Below are positions 23,372-34,772 of a stretch of 64,000 nt of DNA, one piece after another. Origin of the DNA: Liquidambar formosana (lineage: Eukaryota > Streptophyta > Magnoliopsida > Saxifragales > Altingiaceae); NCBI GenBank assembly GCA_039720395.1, contig CM077827.1, positions 10,516,099-10,580,098 of the forward strand, written 5' to 3'. The notes beneath the pieces were generated by a model. It saw only the letters and a program-made list of their open reading frames with translations. It ran no database searches and was not told where the DNA came from. The position numbers and the translations under genes are program-made. Numbering within the stretch: position 1 is the stretch's first letter; every line of letters starts with the position of its first letter.

Positions 23372-24100
23372 GTGCAACGATTGGAGCATAATCATTGAAA
23401 ACCAAGCCCAAGGATTGCACTATTTCCATTAGATAAGGCTTCAATTTGTCAACGCAATTCGTGAGGACTTGCTCTCTCATTTGCGAATATAAAGATCCAA
23501 CATTCTCATTTGTCTTTCTGACACTTTCCAAGAGAGGATACAAAAGTTCCGTTGAGATGTCATCACTTTCTTCTAAAACCGTGGTCAAGATTGCTTCCAT
23601 GTTAGCAAATATAGCAGCATCAGGACAATGGGATTTAGCAGTTAACAGAAAATGCTGGAACATCTCAATAATTAACGCATTACAGCCAAGATCCACCATC
23701 TCTAGATATACCTTGGTTTTTGTGACATTCTCAAGAACGGCGAGAGATTTAAAATAGCAGCTATTCTCAGGAGACAATGCACTAAATGCTACAACTATGA
23801 GATGAAAAACTTCCCTCTTCTGTGCATCATTGTAAGGAGGAATTGGTGCAGTGATTTTCAAAATTTCGCAGATGCATGCTGCAACGGAAACTTCACATTG
23901 ATATTTGGATGCTGCAAAAGCTCAAGAGCTATCAATGCATTCATAGCAGGTTGGAGCGCATCTTGCATTAATGGAGATAGGGCTTGCCAAACCCTTGATA
24001 AGTTATATGCAAGTCCATCAAGTAGACGTAGAAGTTCACCAATAGAATATATAGGAAATATAAACTGTTTTCCTATATCCATAAGTCGCTTTTCGAACAA
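23372..24100 (-). pseudogene. PDS5: PDS5-like cohesin cofactor gene fragment
   Basis: PDS5 proteins bind cohesin and regulate sister-chromatid cohesion. The translated fragment carries plant PDS5 (A-D type) N-terminal HEAT-repeat landmarks: MQDALQPAMNALIALELLQH, CICEILKITAP, IIEMFQHFL, TVLEESDDISTELL and NCVDKLKPYL. It would correspond to roughly the first 240 residues of an 850-plus-residue protein. The frame breaks near 23887, where one base is missing from a T run relative to the family reading frame. The 5' edge follows TTCATAACAG, which looks like a splice acceptor, so capture at the DNA level with part of an intron is possible. No first exon or C-terminal half is present. It lies wholly inside the LTR element, on the same strand. 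Confidence 0.8.
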
Positions 24101-24179
24101 CTGTTATGAAAAAATCATTTTTTTTTAAAATCACTATTCTATATATATTTTAAAATCAAACATAATAGAAATAATTAAT

Positions 24180-24475
24180 GCATTAAACAATTTAAATTAA
24201 CTAAAGAATATCCAGAATTGGAATAACCTGGATTGAGTGGAAGATAACGCTATCCAAGGTTTTGAGTCAGCTAGGATAGCCTATCCTCGGTTAAAATAGC
24301 CTACGTTAAGGATAACTCTGCCCCAAATTGGAATTCGATACTCCTGGATTGGCATATCTTGGATTGGAACAATCTGCTTCGCGATTAGGATAATCCTGCC
24401 TGAAATTTGATCCAGCTAGAATAACTTATCCTCAATTGAAATAGGTTACAGTTGTAACCAAATGACCCAAATTCT
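24180..24475. repeat. Possible nested MITE in the captured segment
   Basis: Short repeated motifs (GGATTGGAA, GGATAA, TATCCT) and an end with GGTTACAGTTGTAACC then AAATGACCC resemble small plant DNA elements whose ends read GGGTCATTTGGTT. The left end is not clear. It may be an insertion into an intron of the captured gene. Confidence 0.3.
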
Positions 24476-24479
24476 TCTT

Positions 24480-26325
24480 AACCCATATAATGAAATGGGC
24501 TTCTGAAGCTTTCACAACATCAACACAAGTCCAACATCAACACAAGTCTATGAGTGAGAGAAGAAAGTGGGAGAGGTGGCGGGGTTCTCACGGGAAGCCG
24601 TCGACGACTAGAGGATCTCGTCGGAAAAGTGTCAACAGCACGTATTTGCGAGCAAATTCCAATGGCAGGGAAATCAATTAGGCACGGCAACGGTGGAATT
24701 CAATTACTGTGGTTTGTCGGTAAACCAACTTGGTACGCCCGATTCACCGAAATTGATGAAGATTATCGGAGATAGAGGGTTTCCGACGGCGATAGTAACT
24801 CGACGGTTCGTCGAATTTAGGGGGAATCGATGATGGCAAGGCACCAACGATGGCGTAACGACGTGTGACCAACAGTGAGAGACTACAGCTGCTCCAATGG
24901 TAGCGGTGGTCTCTAGTGGTCAAGGGGTCGACGACGAACGTGGTTTCGCAGCTGCTGCTTGATGCCGAGGTTCGATGGTGTTCTGACAGTGGTCGAGCTT
25001 GAGGATTTGTCTATGAGGATGGCTCGACTTGCGATTGTCAACGACAGTGGTGGCTCGAAGGTTATGGTGAAGGAAATTGTCGACGCCGTTCCAACAACGA
25101 AGGGCCTATCGGTTGAGTTAACAGCGACAAGAATAGTTGGTAGATGGGTCTTCGACGTCGTCTGCTAAACACGATGGCTATGGATCTGGCTTGATGCAGA
25201 CGACGGGGAAGATGGTCACCGGTGATGGAATCGACAAGGTGAAGTTATTGCCATGTTGGGTTGGTGTGCGACCTTTTGATCTGGGTTTGGTTGCTCTATG
25301 ATCGATGGTGATGATGGTCGATGATTTCACTGGTGTGGGTTTGTGTGATGGAAGTTCTATGTGTTTGGTTGGGGTTTGTGTATGGGTTTCTCATTAAGGT
25401 TTCGAAGGATTTGGGGTTTGGGTTCACAGTGGGTTTTACTTTTGATTGGTTGGTTGACGCGATGCTAGGGGTCAATGGTTTGGGTTTGTTAGCTGGTTCG
25501 TGAGGGTATTTGATTGTATGGTGTTAATGGGTGGGAAAGAGGATGGTCACAAGGGTGTTATGGGTTGTAGTGGTGATGTGAGTAGGTTTGATTGTGGGTT
25601 GTCGTCGGTGGTAAAGGATAATTGGACAGTGATGGTTCAATTATTGTGGTGTGTGTCCAACTGGTTGACGATGGTTGACAGTCTGATGATCACGGCTTAT
25701 CGCTAGTTGATCCAACTAGGTGAGAAGGTGAGTTTACTGGTTTCTGTCTTGTATTGTGGCGCAAGAGGAAGGTCGATGTTGTTGACAGTGGGTTGATATC
25801 GTCGGAGATAGTGGCTTGTTGTTTATGCTTTGTGTAATGGTGGGCTAGGATTCCCAAAGGTTCACAGTGTTGGGGTTTTCAGCAACGGCTTGTGACGTGG
25901 ATTTGGATTTGGATTTGGATTTGGCAGTGGAGCTGTGGGTTCTAAGAAGGGGGTGAAGGTTGACTGTGATGGCAGCTTGAGGCAGAGGTGAAGCTCTGTG
26001 ATGTTGGTTTGAAGGGATTGGTGTGAATCACAACGGCGATGACTATGTTGATGGTGGGTCTTGGTTAATTATGTTGATTGTGGTCTATGGGTTGGATCTG
26101 CTACAACCGAGAACTATGGCGATGATGGCTAGCAGTTGTAGTTGACGTCGGTAGAAAGGCTCGCCAGTGGGGCCTGAGTTCAACAGTGGAAGCAGGCTAG
26201 TTGTTGCTTGATGATGGTGGTTAATCTTCACACTGATGCGATGGGTTGGTTCTAAAACTGGGTCGTGAGTTTTGTCAGCTGTAATTGGGTTGATTGCAAT
26301 GGCGAAAGTGTGGGATCGAAGTCGG
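24480..26325. other. Retroelement interior with no recognised coding
   Basis: This stretch is richer in GC than its surroundings, with many GATGGTGG and TTCGACGA-like motifs and a (GGATTT)4 run at about 25898-25924. Several short frames are open on both strands but none was recognised. It occupies the place of the leader and gag gene. It could be decayed gag or another captured host sequence. Confidence 0.4.
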
Positions 26326-26337
26326 GCTCTGATACCA
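26326..26337 (-). other. Primer binding site (tRNA-iMet)
   Basis: The minus strand reads TGGTATCAGAGC, complementary to the 3' end of plant initiator methionine tRNA, two bases inside the 5' LTR. It fixes the element's orientation. Confidence 0.85.
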
Positions 26338-26339
26338 AT

Positions 26340-26694
26340 TGATGTCAAACCAGTGAAGAGAAAATTGAGAGAGAAAGGGAAATAGAGGAAATAGGAGAGA
26401 CAGAAGAGCAGAGAAAGAGGGGAGAGAGAAAATATCAGAAGGGAGAAGATTTCAACACAAATTTTTATTCAATTATTCAAGTCTGCCAAACATTCATAAG
26501 TTCGGCCTTTAAATAGGCTACAATCACAAACATAAAATAAAGACGATACAACAAAACAATTAAGGGTTGGTTTCGAGAAGTGGAGCATTAAACCCTTCAA
26601 TGGAGCACTAAACCTAACCTACCGGGATCACCACATAAACAAGCATAAACAAATGTTGAAAGTGGGAAAGGGGCGTGGAGCATGATTTCCCTCA
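26340..26694 (-). repeat. 5' LTR of the chimeric retroelement
   Basis: 355 bp, paired with 21753-22079. The extra length comes from a roughly 20-bp tandem insertion (TGGAGCA...AATGGAGCACTAAACC, about 26580-26612) and a small change in the purine-rich part. Confidence 0.88.
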
Positions 26695-26699
26695 CATAC

Positions 26700-28160
26700 A
26701 GAATGTCATGAATAGAGAAACCCCATATCCACTGCATTCATATGCCGAAGAATTCCTGCTCTCAGAGCTTGCACCTTTCTTTTTTCCTTTTTTTCTTTTT
26801 ATTTTTTTTATTTTTATTTTTATAAAGGAGTAGAAGCATCAACAAGGACATGGAATCCCAACTAGGTTGGCACCCAATTGCCTCTAAATCATGTGCTCAC
26901 TACCCAAATTTTATTAATCAAGGAAAAAAAGTATACAATCAGAAGAAGCAGAGTTTGCACCTCTCAAACACACCTATCCATTTATTTCACAGGAAACTCC
27001 ATTCTTCGATTACAGCCATAAAAAGCAGGAATTTCTGCATTCCTGCACTCAGTTGCAGGGGATACAAATATGGAAGTCCCAAAAAAACAGGTTTAAGACG
27101 CCTAACATTTCAAGACACCAAAGCAGAATCTTTTCCTAAGGTTTTTGACAGGCTTGTTAAGGTTTTTTAGTCATTACACAACAATCCAGCATATAGTATA
27201 TGTCGCTAATATGTTTCTTAATGGTAAAATTCATGTTAGAGTGTAACTACATATTGAACCAGCAAAACAAACAGGAAGGTGTCCGTGTAATGAGTAATTC
27301 TTATTCAGGCAAGGCCGTGTTCCTGCCTAGGGTCCTCGCCTACATGAACCAAAATTGGTCTTACTTTTAGATGTGACGTTAAATGCATTTAAACATGTTT
27401 TAAGAGTTAAAAACAAAATGGGATAAAATATATGCCAATTGGGAAAAGTGTTTTACAAAAGCACACATCTAGCACATCATCTCCCAACCCCACCCCCCCC
27501 CCCCCCCCCGCGCGGCGGGAGGGAAGCTCTAAAAATGTGTGACAAAGAAATTGACAAAAACCCTAGATTTTCTTGACCAATTAAAATTTCTAAAGAACTA
27601 GACCCAATACCAATTGATGACCTGCAAAATATGCTTCATGCCAATTTTCTCAGCTTCAACCAAACTACATTCTGGAAGAAATAAATTTTCACAACAGATT
27701 GGTACATTTTCTTCAAAGAAATTGTTCTATAACACCCAATCCAAGCAAACCCCTTTAAAGAGTTTCCAACTACTTCTATTTCACGTCTCAAGCACAGGCA
27801 ACAAATTTGAGTGCTAGTACGAAAATGCAATCACTCTAGCCAGCAAATTCAAGTCTGCAAGATGTGCAAATCATTGTGAAAAATCTGGAAATAATCCGCC
27901 TCAGGAAAAAATCAGAAATTTGGAACCAATGTAGGACATACCATTAACAACATTGGGAAATTTAAAAGGGACATTAAAGGGGAAAGGGCAGGCTATCATC
28001 CTATATGATTAGGTAAAAAAGAACAGATAGATCAGACATTAGTTGAAAGACAAATGATAAGAAGGCGCTTGATGCATAGGCTCCACCAGAATATGAAGAA
28101 ATAGATGTTTGACATCTCAATAAAAAACAAAGTTTCAAAATATGCCTCTGTAAGATCACT
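26700..28160. other. Intergenic between retroelement and APT gene
   Basis: An open frame at 26850-27170 (106 codons) was not recognised, has no supporting features and is probably chance. A C17 run followed by GCGCGGCGGG lies at 27493-27520. Nothing else was identified. Confidence 0.4.
27493..27509. repeat. C17 homopolymer
   Basis: Seventeen Cs, followed directly by GCGCGGCGGGAGGG. Homopolymers of this kind are unstable and prone to sequencing error. Confidence 0.9.
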
Positions 28161-28167
28161 GGTTATT

Positions 28168-28173
28168 TTTATT
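28168..28173 (-). promoter_or_regulatory. Candidate poly(A) signal of the APT gene
   Basis: The minus strand reads AATAAA about 46 bases after the APT stop codon. Confidence 0.5.
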
Positions 28174-28218
28174 TATAAATTCTTGATTTCAAATTGAGGA
28201 GAACAACGGCACTGTACC

Positions 28219-31200
28219 TTAACAATAATTTTCTATTTCTCGTGGTTCCACCAGGATATAAAGTGGCTTTCCATTAAGCCTGCACTGTCCCTGAAAGATA
28301 CGTGATTGTTAAAAAGAAATACAAATTTTAATTTCTAATATTTTTCCCAGGGGATAAAGTATAAAAATTTAGCAATATAACTACAATGGCATTAAAACAA
28401 GAAAAAGTTCGGAGCATGAAAAGCCAAACTAAAACATAGATGTCTGAGCCCAACATGAATTAGGAAGATCTCACAACAGTATCATACATTTCTAGGGAGG
28501 GGGGAAAACAAAAACAAAAAACAAGATATACAATTCCCCAACCCGATTCCCAAACCACAAGTACACACCCACCAACCCATAATTATTAAACTCAGACCAG
28601 ACCAACCGGTCTGACCGGTGAATCGGACCCCTGTCCGATTCGGTTACACCGTTGGATCAGAAATGCACTTAACCCGTATTAAACTGCTTAAACCAGTGGT
28701 TTTTTACATGAACCAGCGTAAAACTGGACCGGTTCTATTACTCACAGAGTGATAGACGTTGAATAAATATTTAACAAAGTTCCAATTTATTGCCAGCAAC
28801 AGGTGTTGAAACATGGATGTTAACAAACTCAAGGTGCCTAAAGTGGTTTCTAACCATCAGACCACATGCTGATGTGAAATAAAGCACATGTGTTTTGTGT
28901 TATTTAATGTCTTAAGTGTAACTCATCCCTAATCAAATGCATTTCAAATAATATATAATTAGTAAAAATTAACATATAGTATACTTGTCTGCCTTTTATT
29001 TAGAAAATTTTCATTTTTTATATTTTATTAATTTGTAATTATACGACTGATTAGACCAATGACCTAACGATTGAACTCGTGACCCGATATCTAAACCGGG
29101 TTAATGTCAGGTCCAGGTTTAATATAACTACGCACCAACCCATCAAGCCCCACACTCCCCCCACACCCTTTTTCAAAAAATAAAATTAAAAAATGAGATA
29201 ATTTAAACAACTAAACAATCGTAGGTTGTGAAAAATTATTTCCTAAGTTTTGAAAATATTTTAAAAACCATATGTGATATACCCAACAGGTAGTGGAATG
29301 GCTATGGCCATGGAAAATTGTGCATTGACTTCTCCCTACAGCCAAGTGCAAATCTGTCTGGTAGTTTCTTAACAGAGGAAGGTAATTTGACAAATCCAGG
29401 TATATTCCAACAAGTTGAACGTGTATTGAAGTTCTGCTAAAGTTTGGCTCCACCATTTATTGCATGAAGCATTTATTCAAACCTATGTTTACAATAAATC
29501 ACATTGATCTTAAATTAAAAGACATAGGAAGCAATTTATATATTTGTTGTCTATGAAAGCCATCAGGATACCAATATCAAGTACAAGGAACTGATACAGT
29601 TAATATTTGGATATTTAAAACATTTCATTGATTTTTATATCAATTAGAGTCTTAAACTTTAGAAAGAAAATAGGCTAACTTCTAGCTGACTGATCTCAGA
29701 TTGTTCATAGCATTCTCTCTTCAAGGAGAAGAAAGTCTTTAATAAAGAAAGGCATTAAAAGAAATGGAACCCAAAAAAAACTGAAGTTTAGTTTCATTAA
29801 TGTGACCCAGTAAGCTAAACCAAAGGTCATCTTTCTTTATCCTTTGAGTCACTACCCCACAAAGGCTTCTAATCATATATGTTATAAAAGAACCTATAAA
29901 CATGATAAACTTTAATCTATTTTCCTTGTGTATGACTTTCACGTTTAAAAAATTGAAGGGTTTTTCTTCTTTTCTTTACGTACTTCACCTTTCTCCTCTT
30001 TTCAGTCCTACAAGTCATTGGAACATAATATACTCATCCACATGGTGAAATTTTCAAATGAATGGATTTTTCATTCTGTTCTTCTAATTCCATTTATAAG
30101 CACCTTAAGCCTTAATCCTAAACCTTCATTTGTTCATTTGGTTTTACTACTCTCTTTTATGATTATTATCCCTTCATGCGGAAAAGCTCTTTTGCTTGTT
30201 GAATGACCACTTTTTCAATCATTTCCTTCATCATGGGGCCACATGCCCATTTTGATAAGAGGAGACCTCACCTTTTATTTGGTGGGACTCTTGTGCCTTT
30301 TCTGTTGAGGAGACATAATAATATTCTGGTGATATATTTAGTGAGACAAGTATGTTCCATGCTATAATAATGGGAGTTGACCTCTTAATTATGAGTTTAT
30401 CGCTATTAGACCCTTTGCAAACACCCATTTAGGATCTATGGCATTAGCTCTATCAACTTGAGATTGGCTGGACTACAGTTTCACCTTAAATTAGATACTG
30501 GGCCTAGCTCTCAAGGGCTCTACTTATATTTTAGGAGATTGTGAGACATTGGACTAACTTGGCTGACTAAAGCCCTCTAGGGCAGTATAGTTGGTTGGAG
30601 TAATATTGGCAATTGGATTGGCCAGAACCTCACCTCAGGGCTGTTTGGCTGATCCATGCAGCTTGGGCCATTAGATTAACAACCTTAATGAAGCCCTTTA
30701 GAAAAAGTTAATGACCTGATGTTAATTTGAATAATTCCAGCTATTGGATTGCCCTTGATGGCATTTCAGCCAATGGAAAATGGTCTTATAAATTGGTTTT
30801 GTGACCATGGTAGTATAAGGAATTGTCCACTAAATCATGACTTAATCAACTAACTTATGACACAAATATCCTACACAGCAACTAACAAAAGACAATAATA
30901 TTCCACCACTTTCAAAATAACAAATAGTGTTAACACTGAGGTTGAAGTAAATTGTGATATCAAAAAGTGAGCCGAAGACTCAAAACAGATTACGATAGTA
31001 TAAGTATTACCTCGACCTCAGGCAACCCAATAACACATGCACATTCGACCACTTCAGCCCCCATACGTTCTAGGGAAACAGAAATTTACAAGATACATAA
31101 ATATATTTGTAAAAGATCTGAATAACCATTATAAGTGTGCAAAAAGTATAAGAAAGATGATAGACCTAGGAAAAGGCCTAAAGGCTCCAAAACCTTACCT

Positions 31201-34200
31201 AGAAGTCTTATTGCTGCTGAGAGGGTCCCACCTGTAGCTACCAAATCATCAATTACCAAAGCACGTTCCCCAGGCTGAACAGCACCAACATGCATCTCTA
31301 GACAATCAGTTCCATACTCTAGCTCATACGCTTCTGAAATTACTTCACCTACATTTTTAGCATTTTGATGGTTCAAGTATAATAGTTAATTGTGTGAAAA
31401 TCCTTAAAATGCAAAGCAAAAATAAAAGTAGTACTCAGTGGTAATTCTAAAAGGTAATCCACTTATACAACTTCAATCACCAAGAACAGAGAGAGAGAGA
31501 GAGAGAGAGAGATTTTCTATTACATGTGATTTAGTGAAACAAATAGGATAATGATTACTTTAGGCAAATAATTTTTTTGGCTAGGCGATCATTCGGTCTA
31601 TCTTTTGGTAGTCTTCATTCTACCAAAATTTAATGTATAATTCTTAAAAAAAATTGCAGATTACACTAATTTCAGAATTTGGGGGTGCTGTCTCCACTCA
31701 AATGTATATTTCTTTCTCTATTTGATATTCATTTTGCTTAATTTAATAGCTATGTGTTGTGTAACATAAAATAAAAAATAAAAATAAAAAAAAGCTATGT
31801 TGTCCAGTATCAGTCATACGTGGAGATTGTTCTTTATAGAAGCAACATGAGACCCTAGAAGATGTTTGTATAGGTAGCTAGATCAGACCAAGGTTGAACA
31901 AAGCAAGATGATAAAGATGTAATACAAGACAGTGGGCCCCTAAAAAATTATTTCCGAACATGTAATAATCATATGCACTAAACCATTATTTTTAAATTCT
32001 ATTTTCCATCAACACAAATGGAGCCTTGATGAATTTATAGACCTACATGCCTTAGACCATGTAATGTGTCAATCAGTATGCCCATTGTCACAACTATTAA
32101 GGAGAAAAATGTAAATTCATGAAAAGAAAGTAGCCTTATCATGTATGAAAAGTATAGCTTAAAAGTTATTCAATAATTGTGACACTATGGAACCTATAAA
32201 CACAACCTTTTCCAATCTCTTCCCTCTTGTATGCTTTGTTTATTTTTCTTCAACTAGTTAATGATTAGGAGACAGCATGCACCAAAAAAGTGCTAAAGTT
32301 CCTCAATTTTAACAATTAATTAAAAGTAAAGCGTACAAGTTCAGATGCACTATTCCAATTAAAAATTCAACATAAATAAGAATACCTGGCAACTTTCTAG
32401 GTTTACGTAAAGGAACAAACTTTGCACCAATAGCCAAGGCAATTGATGGACCAAACATGAATCCTCTAGCTTCGACTCCTGCAAACAGATTCACTAACAT
32501 AAGAAAGTATCCAAACAAACCACCAAAGGGAATTTCATACTAATCTCATTCTTTTTCCTGTTTTTCCCTTTATTTTCTTGTGTATCTAATACCCATGTGC
32601 CAATTTAATTGTCTGAAGGTCAGCTCATAGGACACTTCGTGCTCGTGCTGAGCATCAACATCGAAGTCAGAATCTCTGTTTCATGGTAGACTAAGTGCTT
32701 GTTTGGGATAGCTTCAGAGTAGAATCAGAAGTAAAATAAGAAGCTAAATCAGAAGCTGAATCAGAATCAGGGGGAGGCAGCTTGAGCAAATTGGCCTCAA
32801 AATCTATTTTGGGCTTACAATCACTTTTCTCATTTTTTATCCAAACACTCTTAAAAGTGATTATGAGCCATTAAAAGAGATTTTGGGTCTCCCAGAATCT
32901 CATCCAAACAGGCACTAAGAAAACAATAAAAATCTTCATACAGATTCCAATTAACTTGTATGCAATAAGCAAATGCATAAAACGTCCAGAACATTTGTAA
33001 CTGGAACCCATTGACCCTCAACCTACAATGGATTTACTAAGAAAATCAACTTCGAGGTCTCAAGCACATCAAATGAGATGGGATTCCACTGGGAAATTGA
33101 AAATTTGGAGAAAGTCATTCTTTAGGTATTAATTTAGCAGGCTTCTTATGATTTCTAGGTTTTAATGCAGCCATAAATAGGCCCTACAATGTCAAAACAA
33201 AATTCAACCGTTGGATTAATAATATTCTTAAGAGAGAGTCTCTTCTATTTCAATGTGTATCGTGGATCCAAGGACCCCCTAGTGGATTCTAGGTTCTTTT
33301 TGGATTGAAGGCTTCAGCTTCAGCCTTTGATTTTACCACACTTTCGGCTATGTCACAAAGCATCATTTAACAGTGCCTAGGCCATTGCTTTTCCCAGGCA
33401 GGCACTTAAAAACCTGCAATGACATCTAGGTGCAGACGATGTAATGAGGTTATCAAATGAAGTGATATCTAATGATTATGCTTCAGATGAAAAATTTATC
33501 TTTCTCAAATTGTTCTGAGAAATGTTTTGAGTGCACCATGCGAAAATAATTTCTCCAAATATTAACTAATGGGCCAGGTGATAAATTTTATATATATATA
33601 TAAAATTGACTCAGAAAAATCTGGAAGCAAATAAACCAAAATCAGCAAAATCATAGCTGTTTAAAACTTACACTTCTTTTAGCCAAACCCAGAAATAACT
33701 TTGAAGAAATATGATAGAACTAGCAAAATTAGGACAGAATAAATGGTTAAATTGCTTTCATGAAAACCCAGAAAATTCTTGAAGAAATAGACTAAATTAG
33801 CAAAGGAATGAGAGTTTAAGAGATCAGCAAACTCATATCATATTAATAATATAAAAAAATTAAAATTAAATATTCTTCCAAACAAAAATGTAATTCAAAA
33901 TAAGCAAAATTATGGTAGTTTTACAGATTTCAAATAAACGAAAATTTTCTTTTCTTTTCTTCCCTTTTTGAGAGGCAAAAAAGGGAAAAAAAAATATATA
34001 TATATCTCTTTTTGAGGGGAAAAAAGGGAAAATAAAAAAATAAAAAAAATAAATTACCAAAGCTTATTTTCCAATCCACAAAAAGAAAATCACCACAACA
34101 AGAAGGAAAAAGCAGAACAGAAAATAAAAATTCTCCTTCTAAGATATTAGAACAGTAAAGTGCCTCAAACCCACATGCACAAGCATGCATATGAGAAGCA

Positions 34201-34709
34201 GCAAAGTGTCAATAACCCCCTGTCTGGTTACCCAGAAAAACAGAGAAAAAAATTTACATACAGTTTAAAAATCCATAGATTCAAAAAAGAGAAGAAAAAG
34301 TTCACTTTCTTTTTCTCTTCATTTTTTTCCTAGAGTTTATCAGGAAGCAAACAAGACATGAATGAGAAATGTGTGAGGAAAAAGAAAAAGCATAGATTAC
34401 CAGCGACAACAGAGATGTCCTTGTCTCTGTATCGATCAACGAATATGTCCACAGTGCCCTTGAATGCCTTGTGGTCCAGTAACAGCGTTGTTATATCTTG
34501 AAACATTATTCCTACAAACCCCAAAAAAACAAAAAAAAAAACAAAACAAAATACATACATAAAGAGCATACATACATACATATATAGAAGCAGAGATACT
34601 TGAGTAAAAGGCCAAAACCTGGTTTTGGGAAGTGAGGTATGACTCGAATGGCTTCTGATATTGCTTGTAACCTTGGGTCTCCCTTTAGTCCGTTCTCTCC
34701 TGCAAACAT
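28219..34709 (-). CDS. APT: Adenine phosphoribosyltransferase
   Basis: Six exons on the minus strand give 191 codons plus TAA: 34709-34619, 34511-34401, 32478-32386, 31348-31199, 31069-31011 and 28290-28219. Phases agree, all introns are GT-AG, and introns 1-4 each split a codon after its first base. The enzyme joins adenine with PRPP to make AMP and pyrophosphate (purine salvage). Plant forms also act on cytokinin bases. The protein starts [20 protein letters not shown] and carries [12 protein letters not shown] (32-43), [10 protein letters not shown] (69-78) and the PRPP-binding motif [11 protein letters not shown] (130-140), and ends [17 protein letters not shown]. The start and the EPREIEN-type end resemble the cytosolic APT3/4/5 group rather than the longer APT1, and no transit peptide is present. 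Length is normal. Exon 5 could use an earlier GT donor, but the chosen one keeps frame. No damage was seen. Confidence 0.95.
28584..29124. mobile_element. Non-autonomous DNA element in APT intron 5
   Basis: About 540 bp with imperfect inverted ends. The left starts TATTAAACTCAGACCAGACC and the right, inverted, starts TATTAAACCTGGACCTGACA. Both ends carry ACCGGT- or CCCGGTT-type motifs. There is no coding frame. The superfamily cannot be settled from the ends. Confidence 0.5.
31488..31512. repeat. (GA)n microsatellite in APT intron 3
   Basis: A GA run of about 24 bases, about 140 bases before APT exon 4 on the minus strand. Confidence 0.85.
32695..32915. mobile_element. Tourist-like MITE, 221 bp
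   Basis: The ends GTGCTTGTTTGGGA and, inverted, GTGCCTGTTTGGAT form terminal repeats. TAA trinucleotides flank both sides (32692-32694 and 32916-32918), the PIF/Harbinger target signature. An internal inverted pair (AATCACTTTT / AAAAGTGATT) lies near 32820-32865. It is in intron 2 of the APT gene. Confidence 0.7.
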
Positions 34710-34711
34710 TT

Positions 34712-34714
<3 letters not shown>

Positions 34715-34742
<28 letters not shown>

Positions 34743-34772
34743 CCCTGTGTATATGTGTGTGTGTGTGTGTGT
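34715..34772 (-). promoter_or_regulatory. Dinucleotide-repeat 5' leader of APT
   Basis: On the minus strand the APT leader has an (AC)n run (34772-34754) and then a (GA)14 run (34742-34715) ending five bases before the ATG. Purine- or pyrimidine-dinucleotide leaders are common in plant housekeeping genes. Confidence 0.6.

Larger units (their letters stand above)
21753..26694 (-). mobile_element. LTR retrotransposon carrying a PDS5 gene fragment
   Basis: 4.94 kb in all. The LTRs (26340-26694 as 5', 21753-22079 as 3') begin TG and end CA. A primer binding site TGGTATCAGAGC (26337-26326, minus) starts two bases inside the 5' LTR. A purine tract lies just inside the 3' LTR. The flanks CCTAC (21748-21752) and CATAC (26695-26699) are a near-match 5-bp target duplication. 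The interior lacks visible capsid, protease, RT and RNase H. It holds a non-coding 1.8-kb stretch, a PDS5-like fragment and a decayed chromodomain end, suggesting a Ty3/gypsy chromovirus backbone. Such an element would need enzymes supplied by another copy. Confidence 0.85.

Noticed and set aside
22238..23757. Plus-strand frames across the PDS5-like region (for example 23035-23391 and 23446-23757)
   Set aside because: They are reverse-strand shadows. The minus-strand frames carry the family motifs.
24490..25706. Several plus-strand open frames of 60-73 codons
   Set aside because: They lie inside the retroelement on the strand opposite its genes, overlap in different frames, lack a splice context and match nothing I recognise. 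Their openness follows from GC-richer composition.
26850..27170. 106-codon frame beside the retroelement
   Set aside because: No recognised motif, no promoter or leader signs and no conserved composition. Considered chance.
30018..30206. 62-codon frame within APT intron 5
   Set aside because: Hydrophobic by AT-rich composition, on the strand opposite the gene, with no supporting feature.
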